The notes: a model not told the origin generated them from the sequence alone. DNA of 64,000 bases from Spirochaetaceae bacterium (GCA_031278215.1 JAITKV010000049.1:1-64000); one strand, 5' to 3'. Shown: positions 44,328 to 53,083, counted from the first letter of the stretch. Translations and numbers: made by a program.

Positions 44328-44437
44328 GGGGAACATATTCCTTGACAATTTTAAATTGTCAGGGGCCCTTTTCGCAAACACTTTTTATGGGTGTAATTTG
44401 TTGCATTGACAAACCCTTTACGGTTTTTTATAATAAG
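44328..44437 (+). repeat. Dispersed hairpin/promoter element, diverged copy D
   Basis: GGGGAACATATTCC, hairpin 1 (TTGACAATTT...AAATTGTCAGG, 44342-44364), GGTGTAATTTGTT, then TTGACAAACC followed by a TATAATAA box. The order and core sequences match copy A (GGAAACGCCGATTATTCC, hairpin 1, TTGTAATTGTTTG, CTGACAAACC, TATAAATAA), with most of hairpin 2 deleted. Confidence 0.65.
44406..44434 (+). promoter_or_regulatory. Consensus promoter of the Cas2-like/prfB operon
   Basis: TTGACA (44406-44411), 17-bp spacer, TATAAT (44429-44434), both perfect, then 5 bases and ATG 44440, so the message is leaderless. It corresponds to the outward promoter of the dispersed element. Confidence 0.85.
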
Positions 44438-44439
44438 CT

Positions 44440-44802
44440 ATGTTTGTATCAATTGCCGTAGATCCCGGTTCGGAGGGAAGAGCAAAAGAATTGGCGGAAC
44501 TGCTTATTCAGTACGGATTTGATAAGGTTCAGCGGGGTCTTTGGGAGTCCACCGTGGTTTCTCCGGAAACCCTAAGCCGTATCAAACGGGATCTGGACCG
44601 GGCCACCGACGCCTTTGACCGGCTTAGGATATTCCAGTTTCCCGTGGACGGTACGCTGGTCCTAAGCACCCTGCGGGAAAAAAAGTGGCGGCGCCTGGTT
44701 GCCCGGGGCGGGGAGGCGCCGGTACAGCCGGTTCGGGCAGTACAGACCCCGCCGTCGCGTAGTCAAGTCAGGCCCGTGCGGATGGCGCGCCGGGGCAGAT
44801 AG
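44440..44802 (+). CDS. Cas2-like small protein upstream of prfB
   Basis: 120 residues. The pattern matches the Cas2 ferredoxin-like fold: strand 1 MFVSIAVDPGSEGRAKELAELL with an Asp at position 8, YGFDKVQRGLWES, then a helix SRIKRDLDRATDAFDRLRIF and a strand ending FPVDGTL. The last 35 residues are basic and Pro/Arg-rich (RSQVRPVRMARRGR), unlike Cas2. No CRISPR array, cas1 or other cas gene is in the window. It is 17 bp upstream of prfB and shares its promoter. A housekeeping or solitary nuclease role is possible; the assignment rests on pattern alone. Confidence 0.6.
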   Translation: MFVSIAVDPGSEGRAKELAELLIQYGFDKVQRGLWESTVVSPETLSRIKRDLDRATDAFDRLRIFQFPVDGTLVLSTLREKKWRRLVARGGEAPVQPVRAVQTPPSRSQVRPVRMARRGR

Positions 44803-44819
44803 GCCACAGGGGAAATGAC

Positions 44820-45948
44820 ATGTTGTTGAATGAGCTGGGAAGTCCCGTGGCGGAACTTTCCGCAAAAATCCTTGATACCTGGAGGCGTCTTTGAAGAGCC
44901 CCAGGGGGCTCCTAATTCAAAAAAGACCATAAAAGAACGCATTAGGGAACTGGAAGATGAGTCCGGAAAGGCTGGTTTCTGGAACGACAGTTCCAGGGCA
45001 GAAAAATGCATGGGAGAACTTAAGGCCCTAAAAAGCCGGTATGATCCCTGGCGGCTTTTAAAGGCCGACGTGGAGGATCTTTCGGCCCTGCTGGAACTGG
45101 CAAACGAAGCGGGGGACGAATCCCAGAGCCGCGAAATCGAAGAAACCCTAAAAAACATATCCCTGCGCTATACAAAGCAGAATTTGCTGGAACTTATGTC
45201 CGGGGAAGTGGACAAGAACGGCTGCTTCCTTTCGGTCCACGCCGGCGCCGGGGGCACCGAAGCCTGCGACTGGGCGGGAATGCTCTACCGCATGTACCTG
45301 CGCTGGGCCGAACGCCGGGGTTTTGCCGTAGAAGAGGTGGATATGCTCGAGGCCGAGGGGGGAATAAAATCCGCCACCTGCAAGATCGAGGGGGCCTATG
45401 CGTACGGTTACCTTAAGGGGGAATCGGGGGTTCACCGGCTGGTACGGATTTCTCCCTTTGACGCCAACGCCCGGCGGCATACCTCCTTTGCATCGGTCTA
45501 TGCCTTTCCTGTCCTGGATGATTCCATCGAGGTGGAAATTAAGAGCGAGGATCTGCGGGTAGACACCTACCGTTCCGGCGGCGCCGGGGGGCAGCATGTA
45601 AACAAAACCGACAGTGCGGTGCGGTTTACCCATCTGCCCACGGGAATTGTGGCGGCATGTCAAAGCGAGCGGAGCCAAACCATGAACCGGGCTACCGCCA
45701 TGAGTATGCTTAAGGCCCGGCTTTATGAACACTACCGGCAGGAAAAGGAAAAAGAAAACGAACGCTTTGCCCAGGAAAAAAAAGATATTTCCTGGGGAAA
45801 CCAGATCCGGTCTTATGTGTTTCAACCCTATACGATGGTTAAGGATTACCGGACCAAGGCTGAATCGGGAAATATCCAGGCGATTATGGACGGGGACATT
45901 GATATGTTTATCGAAGAATATTTAAAATATACAATTAATAACGGATAG
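44820..45948 (+). CDS. prfB: Peptide chain release factor 2, with programmed +1 frameshift
   Basis: Frame 0 starts ATG 44820 and reads MLLNELGSPVAELSAKILDTW then RRL, stopping at TGA 44892-44894. A +1 shift at CTT-TGA (44889-44894) continues as EEPQGAPNSKKTIKERIRELE to 45948, for a total of about 375 residues. GGAGG (44881-44885) precedes CTT by three bases, as in the known autoregulatory prfB site. SPF anticodon-like motif in VRISPFDANARRH and GGQ in GGAGGQHVNKTDSAVR are present. Reads UGA and UAA stops. A downstream-only start at 44830 in the second frame lacks a ribosome site. Confidence 0.95.
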
Positions 45949-45952
45949 GACG

Positions 45953-47611
45953 GTGAAAAAAAATATGCCGCGGGGCGCTTCGGCCTGCAGATCCTGGAGA
46001 CGGTATCTCTTGTTGTTTGCCGTGCTGTGCCCGGCGCTTTCCCTTTTTGCCCGGGGAAAACAAGAAGAGCCGCCGCCGGCGCCCATCCATGGAGAATTTG
46101 TCCTTTGTGTTACCGCCTTTGACGTATCCGATCTGCCCCCTTCCCAGAAAACCCTGGGCTTTGTACTACAGCGTGAACTGGTCCGGGATTTGGGCGCTAT
46201 TCCCTACCGGCTGCGCAGCGGGGAAGAACTCCTCCGTTACCGGGAACTTGCCCGGCTCGCGGCAATGCAGGGCGCGGCAAGCCGCCTGGCAGAAAAGCGG
46301 TCGGAACGGGACGCCCTGTTATACCAGGGCCTTCCAAACTGGAAATACAAAAAAGAACTAAAACGGGTGGCGGAGGAACTTCGGGTGCTGGAAGAAGATT
46401 TTGCCAAAGCCGAAGAACAGGACCCCCCGATCGAAGCCAAGCCCCTTTTTACAATAAGCGCCGTCAATACCGGCGAAGGCTCCGGGCCGCCGGAGGGAGA
46501 AGATGACCCGGCGGCGGCCTTTCCCCCGCCGCCGGCCCGGGGAGACGAGGAAGCGTTTCTGTGGGCCCATAATGCCGATGCGGTGCTAACCGGGACGCTG
46601 CGTTTTTTTTACGGCCGGATCTATGCGGAGTTTCGGATCTTTACCCGGGGCGGTTCCTTTGTGTACGAAGATTCGACGATCTTTTCTCCCGAAGATTTTA
46701 ACGAAGCTTCGGATGAATTAAAGGCCCGGTTCCTCGCCGCCCTGTCCAACACCGAACCCGCCCGGCTTGTGGTTCATACGGAACCGGAACAGGCCGGGAT
46801 CCTGGTAAATGAAAGAGCCGTAAAAAGCGGGGAAGAACTGATACTTTTTCCCGGACCGGTATCTATCTCTGTTACTGCGGAGGATTATTACCATGAGCTA
46901 AAGGATGCGGAATTGGCGGAAGGGGAAAAAGCCGAATACTCGTTTACCCTTAGCCCCAAGCGCATGGAAACCCTGGGCCTGGCCCTTACCGGGCTTGACG
47001 CGTCCGTATATCTGGGGGCCCTGTACCTGGGGGGCGGCGGGACGGAAAAGAACGAAGATGGGGCGGAAAGCGCCGGAGCGGAAGCGGCGGAAACAGAAAC
47101 GGCGGATCCAAGGACCGCGGAACCCGGAGGGCCGGAGATTTTTATTCTGTCCATTCCCGCCGGAGAGTACCGGTATATCCGGGTCGATACCGAAGACGGG
47201 CTTACGGGGGAAGTAATTGTAAAGGGTTCCCTTGAGGACCTGGAACGCCGGTTTTTACAAGCGGATCCTTCCGCCGGGGATCCGGGGATTCGGACCATAA
47301 CCCTTAATCCCCGGAGGCTGCCGGGGCCGGATGATAAACCGGTGGAGCGGCGGCGGCAAAAATTTTACGGCGCCTATGGCAGGTTTTGGGTAACCCTGCC
47401 GCTGGCGTTTATCATCAACGGCGTCTACCAATCCTACGCCAATTCGTATAACACCTCCGGGGCACAGGATCTGTACGACAAGGCCATGACATCCTACTAC
47501 GTTTCCATCGGCGCGTGGGTTGTGGCCGGCGCCTTCCTTGTGGAATCCCTAATACGTTTGGGCGTCTATGTACATACCGCGAACGAAGAATCGATTCCCC
47601 TGTGGGAATAA
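45953..47611 (+). CDS. Exported PEGA-domain protein
   Basis: 552 residues. Start GTG 45953 close behind AGGA, or ATG 45965. Signal peptide about 1-35 (RRYLLLFAVLCPALSLFARG). A charged helical region follows, then a PEGA-like beta domain near residue 265-320 (PARLVVHTEPEQAGILVNERAVKSGEELILFPGPVSISV). An acidic linker (about 365-385, many Ala/Glu) and two late hydrophobic stretches (FWVTLPLAFIINGVYQSY, YVSIGAWVVAGAFLVESLI) suggest membrane anchoring at the C-terminus. Common in spirochaetes; function unknown. It begins 4 bases after prfB, so the operon continues. Confidence 0.82.
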   Translation: MKKNMPRGASACRSWRRYLLLFAVLCPALSLFARGKQEEPPPAPIHGEFVLCVTAFDVSDLPPSQKTLGFVLQRELVRDLGAIPYRLRSGEELLRYRELARLAAMQGAASRLAEKRSERDALLYQGLPNWKYKKELKRVAEELRVLEEDFAKAEEQDPPIEAKPLFTISAVNTGEGSGPPEGEDDPAAAFPPPPARGDEEAFLWAHNADAVLTGTLRFFYGRIYAEFRIFTRGGSFVYEDSTIFSPEDFNEASDELKARFLAALSNTEPARLVVHTEPEQAGILVNERAVKSGEELILFPGPVSISVTAEDYYHELKDAELAEGEKAEYSFTLSPKRMETLGLALTGLDASVYLGALYLGGGGTEKNEDGAESAGAEAAETETADPRTAEPGGPEIFILSIPAGEYRYIRVDTEDGLTGEVIVKGSLEDLERRFLQADPSAGDPGIRTITLNPRRLPGPDDKPVERRRQKFYGAYGRFWVTLPLAFIINGVYQSYANSYNTSGAQDLYDKAMTSYYVSIGAWVVAGAFLVESLIRLGVYVHTANEESIPLWE

Positions 47612-47617
47612 AGCTCT

Positions 47618-47672
47618 CCGCCGCGAGTTTGCAGGCTGCGCTTGCGCGGGGTATGACCCCGCCGCGGCTGAA
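47618..47672 (+). repeat. GC-rich REP-like repeat, copy 2 (upstream of ftsY)
   Basis: CCGCCGCGAGTTTGCAGGCT, GCGCTTGCGCGGGGTATGAC, then CCCGCCGCGG. Shares GCAGGCTGCGCTTGCG and a GGGGTAT..CCCC hairpin with copy 1 (2520-2575). It lies between the PEGA gene and ftsY. Confidence 0.6.
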
Positions 47673-47699
47673 TCGAAATTTTGCAAAGGTTTGAAAAAC

Positions 47700-48584
47700 A
47701 TGGGTTTTGCCGCTAAGATAAAAGATTTTTTTGGATTTACCGGCCCCCTGCCGGAAGGGTTTTTTGATGATCTGGAGGATCTGCTGGTAGAGGGGGATCT
47801 GGGCCCCGGCCTGGCGGTAAAACTGGTAGGCCGGCTTCAGGAACTTTCCAAAAAAGAAAAAATCACCGAACCCGGCCCCCTGCGGGAACGGTTTGCAAAA
47901 CTGCTTGAAGACGGACTTAAGGTCCTGGATCCCGATACGCTGCTTAAGGGGGAATCTCCGGCGCTTATTCTGCTCTTGGGGGTAAACGGCACGGGAAAGA
48001 CCACCACCGCCGCCAAACTTGCCGCCCGGTACCGTGCCCGGGGAAGGAATCCGATTCTGGCGGCCGCGGACACATTTAGGGCCGGGGCGGTGGATCAGCT
48101 TAAAATACACGGCCAGCGGCTTAAGATACGGGTGGTGGCCCACCGGCAGGGGGGGGACCCGGCGGCGGTGGTCTACGACGCGATGGAAGCGGCCCTGGCC
48201 GGCGGGGGGGACCTTGTTATTGCCGATACCGCGGGACGGATGCACACCAGGACCGCATTGGTGGAGGAATTAAAAAAAATAGACCGGGTCCTGGAAACGA
48301 GGCTAAAGAAGCCGGAAACGGCGGCGCGGTGCATTAAATGGCTGGTGCTGGACGCTACCACGGGCCGCAATGCCTTGGCCCAGGCGGAGATATTTCACGG
48401 CGCCGTGCCTTTGGACGGGGTAATCCTAACCAAGTACGATTCCGGCGCCAGGGGGGGGGTGGTTTTTTCGCTCAGCGAGGAATTAAAGCTTCCTACGGTT
48501 TTTATTTGTGACGGGGAAGGGTATGAACATATTAGGCCCTTTGATCCGGCCGCCTTTGCCGAACGTTTTGCGGGCCGGAACTAA
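47700..48584 (+). CDS. ftsY: Signal recognition particle receptor FtsY
   Basis: 294 residues from ATG 47700 (MGFAAKIKDFFGF). N domain (about 1-75) and G domain: P-loop GVNGTGKTTTAAKLA, DTFRAGAVDQL, DTAGRMHT, TKYDSGARGG. The long acidic N-terminal A domain of E. coli FtsY is absent, as in many bacteria. With SRP it targets membrane proteins. The frame stays open to 47568 but that part spans the PEGA gene's end and a repeat. The ribosome site is weak (AAAGG). Confidence 0.94.
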   Translation: MGFAAKIKDFFGFTGPLPEGFFDDLEDLLVEGDLGPGLAVKLVGRLQELSKKEKITEPGPLRERFAKLLEDGLKVLDPDTLLKGESPALILLLGVNGTGKTTTAAKLAARYRARGRNPILAAADTFRAGAVDQLKIHGQRLKIRVVAHRQGGDPAAVVYDAMEAALAGGGDLVIADTAGRMHTRTALVEELKKIDRVLETRLKKPETAARCIKWLVLDATTGRNALAQAEIFHGAVPLDGVILTKYDSGARGGVVFSLSEELKLPTVFICDGEGYEHIRPFDPAAFAERFAGRN

Positions 48585-49755
48585 GCAGACCTTTTTTTGC
48601 GCGATGTTTTTCCTGGCAACCCTGGGAAAAGCGGAAGCCCAGGATTGGTACCGATCCAATCCTTCGGGCATGGCGCTGGAACGGCTTCCTTCTTCTATGG
48701 TGGCGCTTCACCATGAATGGGCCCTTTCGGTGGAAAAGCCGGCCCCCGAAACAATTCCGTCCTTCCTGCGCCGGTACTACGCCTCTTCCTATTCCGTGGA
48801 ACAAAGGATGCTGTACAAGCGGGGGGCGCTTAAAAGGCGGCAGTGGATCTTTAGGGATAGAAACGGGGTAACCCGGATCAACGCGTCCCTGCCGGCGGAT
48901 CTTGCTTTTATGGAGGCCGGAGAAACCACGGACAGGGAAGCCGCCGAAGACGGGGGTTCCGCGGCGGAAGGAGAAATCCCTCCCTTTGTGGAGGTCTTTG
49001 CATCCGATCGGACCTTAACGGAAATACACCAATACCTTGTTTCGGGTATCCATACCACCCGGTACCGGTACCGGGAGAACCTGCTTATCCGGGCCGATGC
49101 CTTTTTGGATGCCACGCCCCTCTGGACCGATCGGTACCGGTATACCCGATCCTTCCTGCTTCGGGGCGTGGAACGGACTTACCATGAGGGGGCCGCCGGG
49201 TTCCTGGCGGCCCTTGAAAACCGGCCTCCCGCAGCGCCGGCCCCGGCAGGACAGGCCCCGGCAGGACAGGCCCCGGCAGAGCGCGCCTCGGCAAATTTGC
49301 CGCCGCCGGCGCTGGACCTGCGGGATTCTCCGCTGATTCCCGGCTTTGCCGGGTTTTCGGATCCCTACGATTACAGCATTATGGTAAACGTCCTTTCCGA
49401 GGTTTATGCTATACCTGCGGCCAAGGTGATCTACGACACGGACAGCCGGGGCAGGGTCCTGAGCGAAACCAGGTACGACGAAGAAGGCGCGGTACTGTCG
49501 GTGATCAACAACGAATGGCTTGGCGACAGGATCTCCGAAATCCGCTGGACCGCGGGATCCGATCAGGGACGGATCGTGTTTTTTTATTCCGGCGAAGATC
49601 GTATCGGAGAAGAGGATTATAGAAACGGAATTTTGGAACGGAAGCTAAGCCGGCAGGGAGAAGAGGAAATCGAGGAAATTTATATGAACGGCAGGGCCAT
49701 ACTCCGGGCGGTATGGCGCGAGGGCAGAAAAATTTCAGAAGAGAGGCTGCGATAG
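48568..49755 (+). CDS. Exported hypothetical protein upstream of the Lol operon
   Basis: About 395 residues. Likely TTG start at 48568, giving a signal peptide LRAGTKQTFFCAMFFLATLGKAEAQ with cleavage after AEA; ATG 48523, 48508 or 48604 are alternatives. The start overlaps ftsY. The mature protein has a Pro/Ala/Gln linker (15-bp repeats at 49246-49290) and a C-terminal part with antiparallel RGRVLSETRYDEEGAVLSVINN-type repeats. No enzyme motif. It abuts the LolC-like gene (stop TAG then ATG), so it may be a periplasmic helper of lipoprotein export; that is inference from position. Confidence 0.7.
   Translation: MRAGTKQTFFCAMFFLATLGKAEAQDWYRSNPSGMALERLPSSMVALHHEWALSVEKPAPETIPSFLRRYYASSYSVEQRMLYKRGALKRRQWIFRDRNGVTRINASLPADLAFMEAGETTDREAAEDGGSAAEGEIPPFVEVFASDRTLTEIHQYLVSGIHTTRYRYRENLLIRADAFLDATPLWTDRYRYTRSFLLRGVERTYHEGAAGFLAALENRPPAAPAPAGQAPAGQAPAERASANLPPPALDLRDSPLIPGFAGFSDPYDYSIMVNVLSEVYAIPAAKVIYDTDSRGRVLSETRYDEEGAVLSVINNEWLGDRISEIRWTAGSDQGRIVFFYSGEDRIGEEDYRNGILERKLSRQGEEEIEEIYMNGRAILRAVWREGRKISEERLR
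49246..49290 (+). repeat. 15-bp coding repeats
   Basis: GCAGGACAGGCCCCG at 49246-49260 and 49261-49275, then a diverged third unit. Encodes AGQAP in a flexible linker. Confidence 0.75.
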
Positions 49756-51123
49756 ATGGGGTGGATTGGGTTTATTGCGGGAAGGCTGGTAGCGCGAAAA
49801 CGGGGCGCCCCGGCGCCGGTGCTTTCTATTCTGGGCATAGCCGTGGGCGTCCTGGCTTTGACGGTGATTATCTCGGTAATGAACGGTTTTCAGCTAAGCT
49901 TTATCGAAAGCATTCTGGAAATTTCTTCCTATTATGTCAGAATAGAAAATCTTGCTTCGGAAAAAAATGACGGGGCCCTGGCCGACAAGGTTAAGGCCCT
50001 GCCGGAGGTAAGCGCCGTGGTTCCCTTTCGGGAGGTCCAGGCTCTGGTTCGGGGGGTATACGGTCAGCAGGCGGCGCTGATCCGGGGCTTGCGGAACAAC
50101 ACTGTTACCGAGGACCCGCGGATGATGGAAAAACTTGTTTTTGAAGAAGGATCCTTTGACCTGGAGGAGGAGGATTCGATTCTGCTGGGGGCGGAACTGG
50201 CGGCCCGGCTTCAGGTGGAACTGGGGGACCGCATACAGCTTATCTCCGTCGGCGGGCCCTTGACGGATCCGGCCGCCGCGGCGGGAGAGCCGGCGGGAGA
50301 GCCGGCGGGAATTCCGGCGGGAGAGCCGGCGGGAGAGCCGGCGGGAGAGCCGGCGGGAGAGCCGGAGGCCGAAACCGGGCCCCGGGAAATTTTCTTTACC
50401 CTCCGGGGCATTTTTCGGTCCGGGTTTTATGAATACGATCTGGGCTGGGGTTTTATTAACTTTGACAGGGCCGGGGAACTGGAAGGGCCCGGTTATACCC
50501 TGGGGCTTAAGCTTCGGGATCGCTGGCAGGATAGAAAGGCCGCGGCGGCCATGGCGGAGTTGACCCGCGGCGATCCCCTTGCCGGCCATATCAGGATACG
50601 AACCTGGCGGGACTTTAACCAGGCCTTTTTCGGCGCCCTAAGAACCGAAAAGCTTTTTATGTTTGTTCTGGTGGGGCTTATCTTTGTGGTGGTGGGCCTT
50701 AACATTTATCAGGCCCAGCGCCGGGTTGTTTTGGAACGGCGGGAAGAAATTGGACTGCTGCGGGCCCTGGGCGCCGGAGACCGGGCGGTAAGGCTTATTT
50801 TTGTGTGGGACGGATTTATTATCGGCATTACCGGCGCCGGTATAGGGATAGCCCTGGGGCTTCTTATCAGCCTTAATATTTCTACTTTTTTTTCGCTGCT
50901 GGAAAAGGCGGTAAACGGGATCCTGCTTCTGGTACGCCACGAGGGGGATTTTGCGGTTTTTTCTCCGGCGGTTTTTTATGTCAAAGAAATACAGGGCCGG
51001 GTAATTCCCCGGGAGGCGCTTTTAATCTTCTTCTTTGGGCTGTTTTCCGCCCTGGGAGCGGCATGGTTTGCATCGGGCCGGATATCTTGCATTAGACCGG
51101 CGGAGGTACTGCGGGATGAGTAA
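49756..51123 (+). CDS. LolC/LolE-type lipoprotein-releasing permease with Ala-Gly-Glu-Pro repeat
   Basis: 455 residues. N-terminal membrane helix (APVLSILGIAVGVLALTVIISVMNGFQ), large periplasmic domain, then three helices near the C-terminus (LFMFVLVGLIFVVVGLNIYQ, IIGITGAGIGIALGLLISL, ALLIFFFGLFSALGAAWFA). RRVVLERREEIGLLRALGAGDRAV is the FtsX/LolE loop. A seven-fold AGEP repeat is inserted in the periplasmic domain (residues about 176-205). It works with the ATPase and second permease that follow to extract lipoproteins from the inner membrane. It overlaps the ATPase gene by 8 bases. Confidence 0.9.
   Translation: MGWIGFIAGRLVARKRGAPAPVLSILGIAVGVLALTVIISVMNGFQLSFIESILEISSYYVRIENLASEKNDGALADKVKALPEVSAVVPFREVQALVRGVYGQQAALIRGLRNNTVTEDPRMMEKLVFEEGSFDLEEEDSILLGAELAARLQVELGDRIQLISVGGPLTDPAAAAGEPAGEPAGIPAGEPAGEPAGEPAGEPEAETGPREIFFTLRGIFRSGFYEYDLGWGFINFDRAGELEGPGYTLGLKLRDRWQDRKAAAAMAELTRGDPLAGHIRIRTWRDFNQAFFGALRTEKLFMFVLVGLIFVVVGLNIYQAQRRVVLERREEIGLLRALGAGDRAVRLIFVWDGFIIGITGAGIGIALGLLISLNISTFFSLLEKAVNGILLLVRHEGDFAVFSPAVFYVKEIQGRVIPREALLIFFFGLFSALGAAWFASGRISCIRPAEVLRDE
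50281..50364 (+). repeat. Seven 12-bp coding repeats in the LolC-like gene
   Basis: GCGGGAGAGCCG repeated at 50281, 50293, 50305 (variant GCGGGAATTCCG), 50317, 50329, 50341 and 50353. Encodes AGEP units in the periplasmic domain. Confidence 0.9.
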
Positions 51124-51793
51124 CATTATTGTGGTGGAAAATCTGGTAAAAAATTATCAGTCCGGCGCGGAGGTTCTTAATATTCTGCGGGGCCTTTCTT
51201 TTTCGGTTTCCCGGGGAACCACCGTCGCGGTACAGGGAAAAAGCGGCTGCGGAAAAAGCACCCTCCTTAATATTTTAGGGGGCCTGGACCACAGCGACTC
51301 GGGGCTTGTGGAAGTGGGGGGGCTGGATATTTCGGGGCTTTCCGAAAAAGACCTAACCGAATACCGCAGAAAAAAAGTGGGTTTTGTGTTTCAGTTCCAT
51401 TACCTGCTTAGGGATTTTACCGCCCTGGAAAATGTCATGCTTCCCGCGTACATAGGAAGGCAGAAAAAGAAGGACGCCCTAAAAAAAGCGGCTTTTTTGC
51501 TGGAAGAGCTGGGGCTTTCCGGCCGGGCCCACCATTACCCGTCCCAGCTTTCCGGGGGGGAACGGCAGCGGGTTGCGGTGGCCCGGTCCATGGTAAATGA
51601 TCCGGACCTTATTCTGGCGGATGAGCCCACGGGAAATCTTGACCGGCAGAACAGCCTGGCGGTGGTGGAGCTTTTGTACCGGGCCGTGGAAAGCCGGAAG
51701 ATCAGCCTGGTGGTGGTAACCCACGACGAAAAAGTAGCCGAACGGGCCCATGTCCGTTTCGAGCTGGCCCAGGGGGTTTTAAACGAGGCATGA
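51116..51793 (+). CDS. lolD: LolD-type ABC ATPase
   Basis: 225 residues from ATG 51116 (MSNIIVVENLVKNYQSG), inside the end of the first permease. Walker A QGKSGCGKST, signature LSGGERQRVAVARS, Walker B LILADEPTGNLD, H-loop VVTHDE, all canonical for the LolD/MacB group. Energises the two flanking permeases. It overlaps the next gene by 4 bases. Confidence 0.94.
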   Translation: MSNIIVVENLVKNYQSGAEVLNILRGLSFSVSRGTTVAVQGKSGCGKSTLLNILGGLDHSDSGLVEVGGLDISGLSEKDLTEYRRKKVGFVFQFHYLLRDFTALENVMLPAYIGRQKKKDALKKAAFLLEELGLSGRAHHYPSQLSGGERQRVAVARSMVNDPDLILADEPTGNLDRQNSLAVVELLYRAVESRKISLVVVTHDEKVAERAHVRFELAQGVLNEA

Positions 51794-53049
51794 AATCTTC
51801 TTTTTTTATCGCCCTTCGGTACCTGTGGGGACGGGCCGGAGAGGGGGGGCGGTATCTTCGGGGCGCCGCCGCCAGCATAGCCCTAAGCCTGGTGCCGATC
51901 ATCGTAACCCTTATCGTGGCCGACGGGATGATCCGGGGCATCACCGACCGGTATCTGGAACTTGGGACGGGACATCTGGAGGTATACGACTATATCGGCG
52001 CCGGGGATTTTTCCCCGGAACTACAGGAGAATATTCTTGCCCTGGACGGGGTTAGGGGGGCCTGGCGGGAACGGCAGGGTCTGGGGATTATCCTGGGCAC
52101 GGAGGGCCGTACCGGCGCCACCATCCGGGCGGTGGAACCCGGCTTTTGGGAAGATTCCGGAAGCAGCGCGTTCCTGGAGGTGGTGGCGGGCACGGCGGCC
52201 CTTGAATCCGACCGGGAACTACTGCTGGGCCGGGGCCTGGCCGAAACCCTGGAACTGGAGCCGGGCTCCCGGGTCCGGCTTATGACGGTCCGGGCCGGCA
52301 AGGAGAACCAGAGCCTTCCCCGGGTAACGATTTTTACCGTCAAGGGGATTATCTCGTCGGGCTACCGGGAACTGGATTCCCTGTGGTGCATCATGACATA
52401 CCAGGCGGGATTGGAGCTCCTTTCCCCGGAACTGTACCGTTCGTTCCTTACGGTAAAGATCCGGAACCCCTACGGGGGCGCCGCCGAAGCCGCAAACCGC
52501 ATAGGGTTTACCGCCGGTCCGGGGTATATGGTCTATACATGGATGGAACTGCAGCAGGCCCTGTACCGCTCCTTTGAATCTACCCGGCAAATGCTGCTCT
52601 TTATTATGGCCCTGTTGGTACTGGTCGCGGCGGTGAGTGTTTCTTCCGCCACCTCCATGCTGGTTATAGAACGGCAGCGGGATATAGCGGTTCTTAAAAC
52701 CGGCGGAAGCAGCCCCGCTTTTATCCAAAGAATTTTCCTCTGGGGTTCCTTTCTTACCGGCCTGGCGGGGGCCCTGGCCGGCGGAGCCCTGGGGCTTTGC
52801 ATTGGCCGTTTTATCAACCCCATTATCAGGAAGCTTGAGGGGATCCTGCAATTCCTTACAAGCCCCTGGGGGGGAGAGGTAAAAATCCTTGATCCGGACT
52901 ACTACCTTGAGGCGATCCCCGTGATCATCGACTGGCGGATGATCCTTCTTATTGTAGTGTTTACCCTGGGTTCCGCGATCCTCGCTTCTATTCCCCCCGC
53001 CCGGCGGGCGGGGAAGCTTAAACCCCTGGATATCCTTAGGCGGGTATAG
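51790..53049 (+). CDS. LolE/FtsX-type lipoprotein-releasing permease
   Basis: 419 residues. N-terminal helix (AAASIALSLVPIIVTLIVADGMIRG), periplasmic domain to about 265, then three helices (MLLFIMALLVLVAAVSVSSATSMLV, GSFLTGLAGALAGGALGLCIG, MILLIVVFTLGSAILASIPPARRA). The cytoplasmic loop IERQRDIAVLKTGGSSPAFIQRIF is typical. Pairs with the LolC-like protein around LolD. A hairpin at 53084-53113 closes the operon. Confidence 0.9.
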   Translation: MKSSFFIALRYLWGRAGEGGRYLRGAAASIALSLVPIIVTLIVADGMIRGITDRYLELGTGHLEVYDYIGAGDFSPELQENILALDGVRGAWRERQGLGIILGTEGRTGATIRAVEPGFWEDSGSSAFLEVVAGTAALESDRELLLGRGLAETLELEPGSRVRLMTVRAGKENQSLPRVTIFTVKGIISSGYRELDSLWCIMTYQAGLELLSPELYRSFLTVKIRNPYGGAAEAANRIGFTAGPGYMVYTWMELQQALYRSFESTRQMLLFIMALLVLVAAVSVSSATSMLVIERQRDIAVLKTGGSSPAFIQRIFLWGSFLTGLAGALAGGALGLCIGRFINPIIRKLEGILQFLTSPWGGEVKILDPDYYLEAIPVIIDWRMILLIVVFTLGSAILASIPPARRAGKLKPLDILRRV

Positions 53050-53083
53050 CCCTTTACGCCGGCGGGTTTTAAAGCGCGGCCCG

